Shown here in pieces: positions 62,693 through 64,000 of a DNA stretch of 64,000 bases (position 1 is the first letter of the stretch; every line of letters starts with the position of its first letter). A program made the translations under genes and the position numbers. Below the pieces are notes generated by a model. It did no database searches. It had not been told where the DNA came from and worked only from the letters and a program-made list of their open reading frames with translations. The stretch lies in assembly GCF_019218745.1 (NCBI RefSeq), contig NZ_JAHUXA010000015.1, positions 1 through 64,000 of the forward strand, in the 5' to 3' direction. Source of the stretch: Enterobacter sp. ENT03. Its GTDB lineage: Bacteria; Pseudomonadota; Gammaproteobacteria; Enterobacterales; Enterobacteriaceae.

Positions 62693-63589
62693 ATGCCTGA
62701 CGCTGATTATATTGGGCGCTTTGCGCCATCCCCATCTGGTGAACTCCATTTCGGTTCGCTGATCGCCGCCCTTGGCAGTTATCTGCAGGCGCGCGCCCAT
62801 GCCGGTCGCTGGCTGGTGCGTATCGAAGATATTGATCCCCCCCGTGAAGTCCCCGGTGCCGCCGATACTATTCTGCGCCAGCTGGAACACTATGGTTTGC
62901 ACTGGGATGGCGAAGTGCTGTGGCAGTCACAGCGTCATCAGGCGTACCGCGACGTGTTACAACTGCTGCATCAGCAGGGGCGCTGCTATTACTGCACCTG
63001 CACCCGGGCGCGCATTCAAAGCATTGGCGGCGTCTATGACGGTCACTGCCGCACGCGGGGCAATGGCCCGGAAAACGCCGCGCTGCGGCTTATTCAGCAT
63101 CAGCCGGTAACCCGTTTTCACGATCGGCTGCGCGGCGAGATCGTCGCCGATGCGGCGCTGGCGCACGAAGATTTTATTATTCATCGCCGTGATGGGTTAT
63201 TTGCATATAATCTGGCGGTGGTGGTGGACGATCATTTCCAGGGCGTGACCGAGATTGTGCGCGGTGCGGATCTGATTGAGCCGACGGTACGCCAGATTTC
63301 GCTGTATCAACAGCTTGGCTGGCCGGTGCCGGGGTATATCCACCTGCCGCTGGCGCTCAATGCCGCAGGGGATAAGCTGTCGAAGCAGAATCACGCACCA
63401 GCACTGCCGCAGGGGGACCCGCGCCCCATACTTATCAGGGCGTTAGCGTTTTTAAATCAGGATGTAACAGAAGAATGGCAGGATCTCTCCGTTGAGGCCC
63501 TGTTACAACGAGCGGTGCAAAACTGGACCCTGTCACGGGTACCGGAACAAGCCTGCGTGAATCCGGCATTCTCAAATGCCCCACGCTGA
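62693..63589 (+). CDS. gluQ: Glutamyl-Q tRNA(Asp) synthetase
   Basis: A 298-residue GluRS-like enzyme (YadB) lacking the anticodon-binding domain. It attaches glutamate to queuosine 34 of tRNA-Asp. The HIGH-like motif is in [16 protein letters not shown], zinc-site cysteines are in YYCTCTRAR and GHCR, and the KMSKS equivalent is KLSKQNH. The ATG at 62693 begins just after the dksA hairpin. It precedes pcnB, as in E. coli. Confidence 0.95.
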   Translation: MPDADYIGRFAPSPSGELHFGSLIAALGSYLQARAHAGRWLVRIEDIDPPREVPGAADTILRQLEHYGLHWDGEVLWQSQRHQAYRDVLQLLHQQGRCYYCTCTRARIQSIGGVYDGHCRTRGNGPENAALRLIQHQPVTRFHDRLRGEIVADAALAHEDFIIHRRDGLFAYNLAVVVDDHFQGVTEIVRGADLIEPTVRQISLYQQLGWPVPGYIHLPLALNAAGDKLSKQNHAPALPQGDPRPILIRALAFLNQDVTEEWQDLSVEALLQRAVQNWTLSRVPEQACVNPAFSNAPR

Positions 63590-63644
63590 GCTATGATAAG
63601 CCGCAATTTTTTTGTCCAGAAGACTGACACAACCGAGGTGCACT

Positions 63645-64000
63645 ATTTTTACCCGAGTCGCTAATTTTTGCCGCAAGGTGCTAAGCCGCGAGGAGAGCAT
63701 GGCTGAAGACGTCGCCATCGCCGAACCACAGATGACGGTTATCCCGCGTGAGCAGCATACGATTTCCCGCAAAGATATCAGTGAAAATGCCCTCAAGGTG
63801 CTCTATCGCCTGAACAAAGCCGGCTATGAATCCTACCTCGTCGGCGGCGGCGTGCGTGACCTGTTGCTGGGCAAAAAGCCAAAAGATTTTGACGTCACCA
63901 CTAACGCCACGCCGGATCAGGTTCGTAAACTGTTCCGCAACTGTCGTCTGGTCGGTCGCCGTTTCCGTCTTGCGCACGTGATGTTTGGCCCGGAAATCAT
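63645..64000 (+). CDS. pcnB: Poly(A) polymerase I, 5' part only
   Basis: The first 118 codons; the gene runs off the right edge. The reading frame begins at an ATT codon (63645), four bases after GAGGTG. It encodes (I/M)[16 protein letters not shown], matching the N-terminus recalled for E. coli PcnB, whose AUU start has been reported. There is no ATG until codon 19 (63699). The nucleotidyltransferase motif [24 protein letters not shown] with its catalytic Asp pair is present. The enzyme adds 3' poly(A) tails that promote RNA decay. Confidence 0.93.
   Translation, partial: MFTRVANFCRKVLSREESMAEDVAIAEPQMTVIPREQHTISRKDISENALKVLYRLNKAGYESYLVGGGVRDLLLGKKPKDFDVTTNATPDQVRKLFRNCRLVGRRFRLAHVMFGPEI

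Overview
The window is a stretch of core chromosome from a member of the Enterobacteriaceae close to Escherichia, Citrobacter, Enterobacter and Klebsiella. Nearly every protein matches its E. coli K-12 counterpart in recalled sequence, length and order, for the segment running from the rrnH ribosomal operon to pcnB, read here in the opposite direction to the usual K-12 map. It is not K-12 itself: the proteins differ by scattered substitutions, nlpE and yaeI are missing from their K-12 positions, and a chitinase gene sits between accA and ldcC. The genus cannot be fixed from the sequence alone.

Layout. At the left edge (1-302, minus strand) lie the tandem P1/P2 promoters and leader of an rRNA operon whose 16S gene begins just outside the window. 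Then come gmhB (heptose synthesis), the MetJ-controlled metNIQ methionine importer, rcsF-trmO, proS, yaeQ-arfB, yaeP-rof and tilS-yaeR-ldcC. The GH19 chitinase follows.

From about 33.9 kb leftwards to 14.4 kb is a long minus-strand block of essential genes, expressed in this order: rpsB-tsf-pyrH-frr-dxr, then ispU-cdsA-rseP-bamA-skp-lpxD-fabZ-lpxA-lpxB-rnhB-dnaE-accA. It couples translation, isoprenoid and phospholipid synthesis, outer-membrane protein assembly, lipid A synthesis, replication and fatty-acid synthesis.

Divergent from rpsB run map, glnD, dapD and yaeH. Next are cdaR, degP and dgt (minus), mtnN-btuF-yadS (plus), erpA and clcA (minus), hemL (plus), the ferrichrome system fhuA-fhuC-fhuD-fhuB (minus, with a Fur-box-like site), mrcB and hrpB (minus), and thpR, sfsA, dksA, gluQ and the 5' part of pcnB (plus).

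Regulatory and repeat content includes REP palindromes at several gene ends, clear intrinsic terminators, the t44/S2 leader upstream of rpsB, a hairpin pair between rpsB and tsf, a sigma-E-type promoter at degP, three met boxes at metN, and an AUU start codon for pcnB. I saw no insertion sequence, prophage, CRISPR array, tRNA gene or defence cluster. The only clearly accessory gene is the chitinase. I did not find a convincing undescribed multi-gene system.
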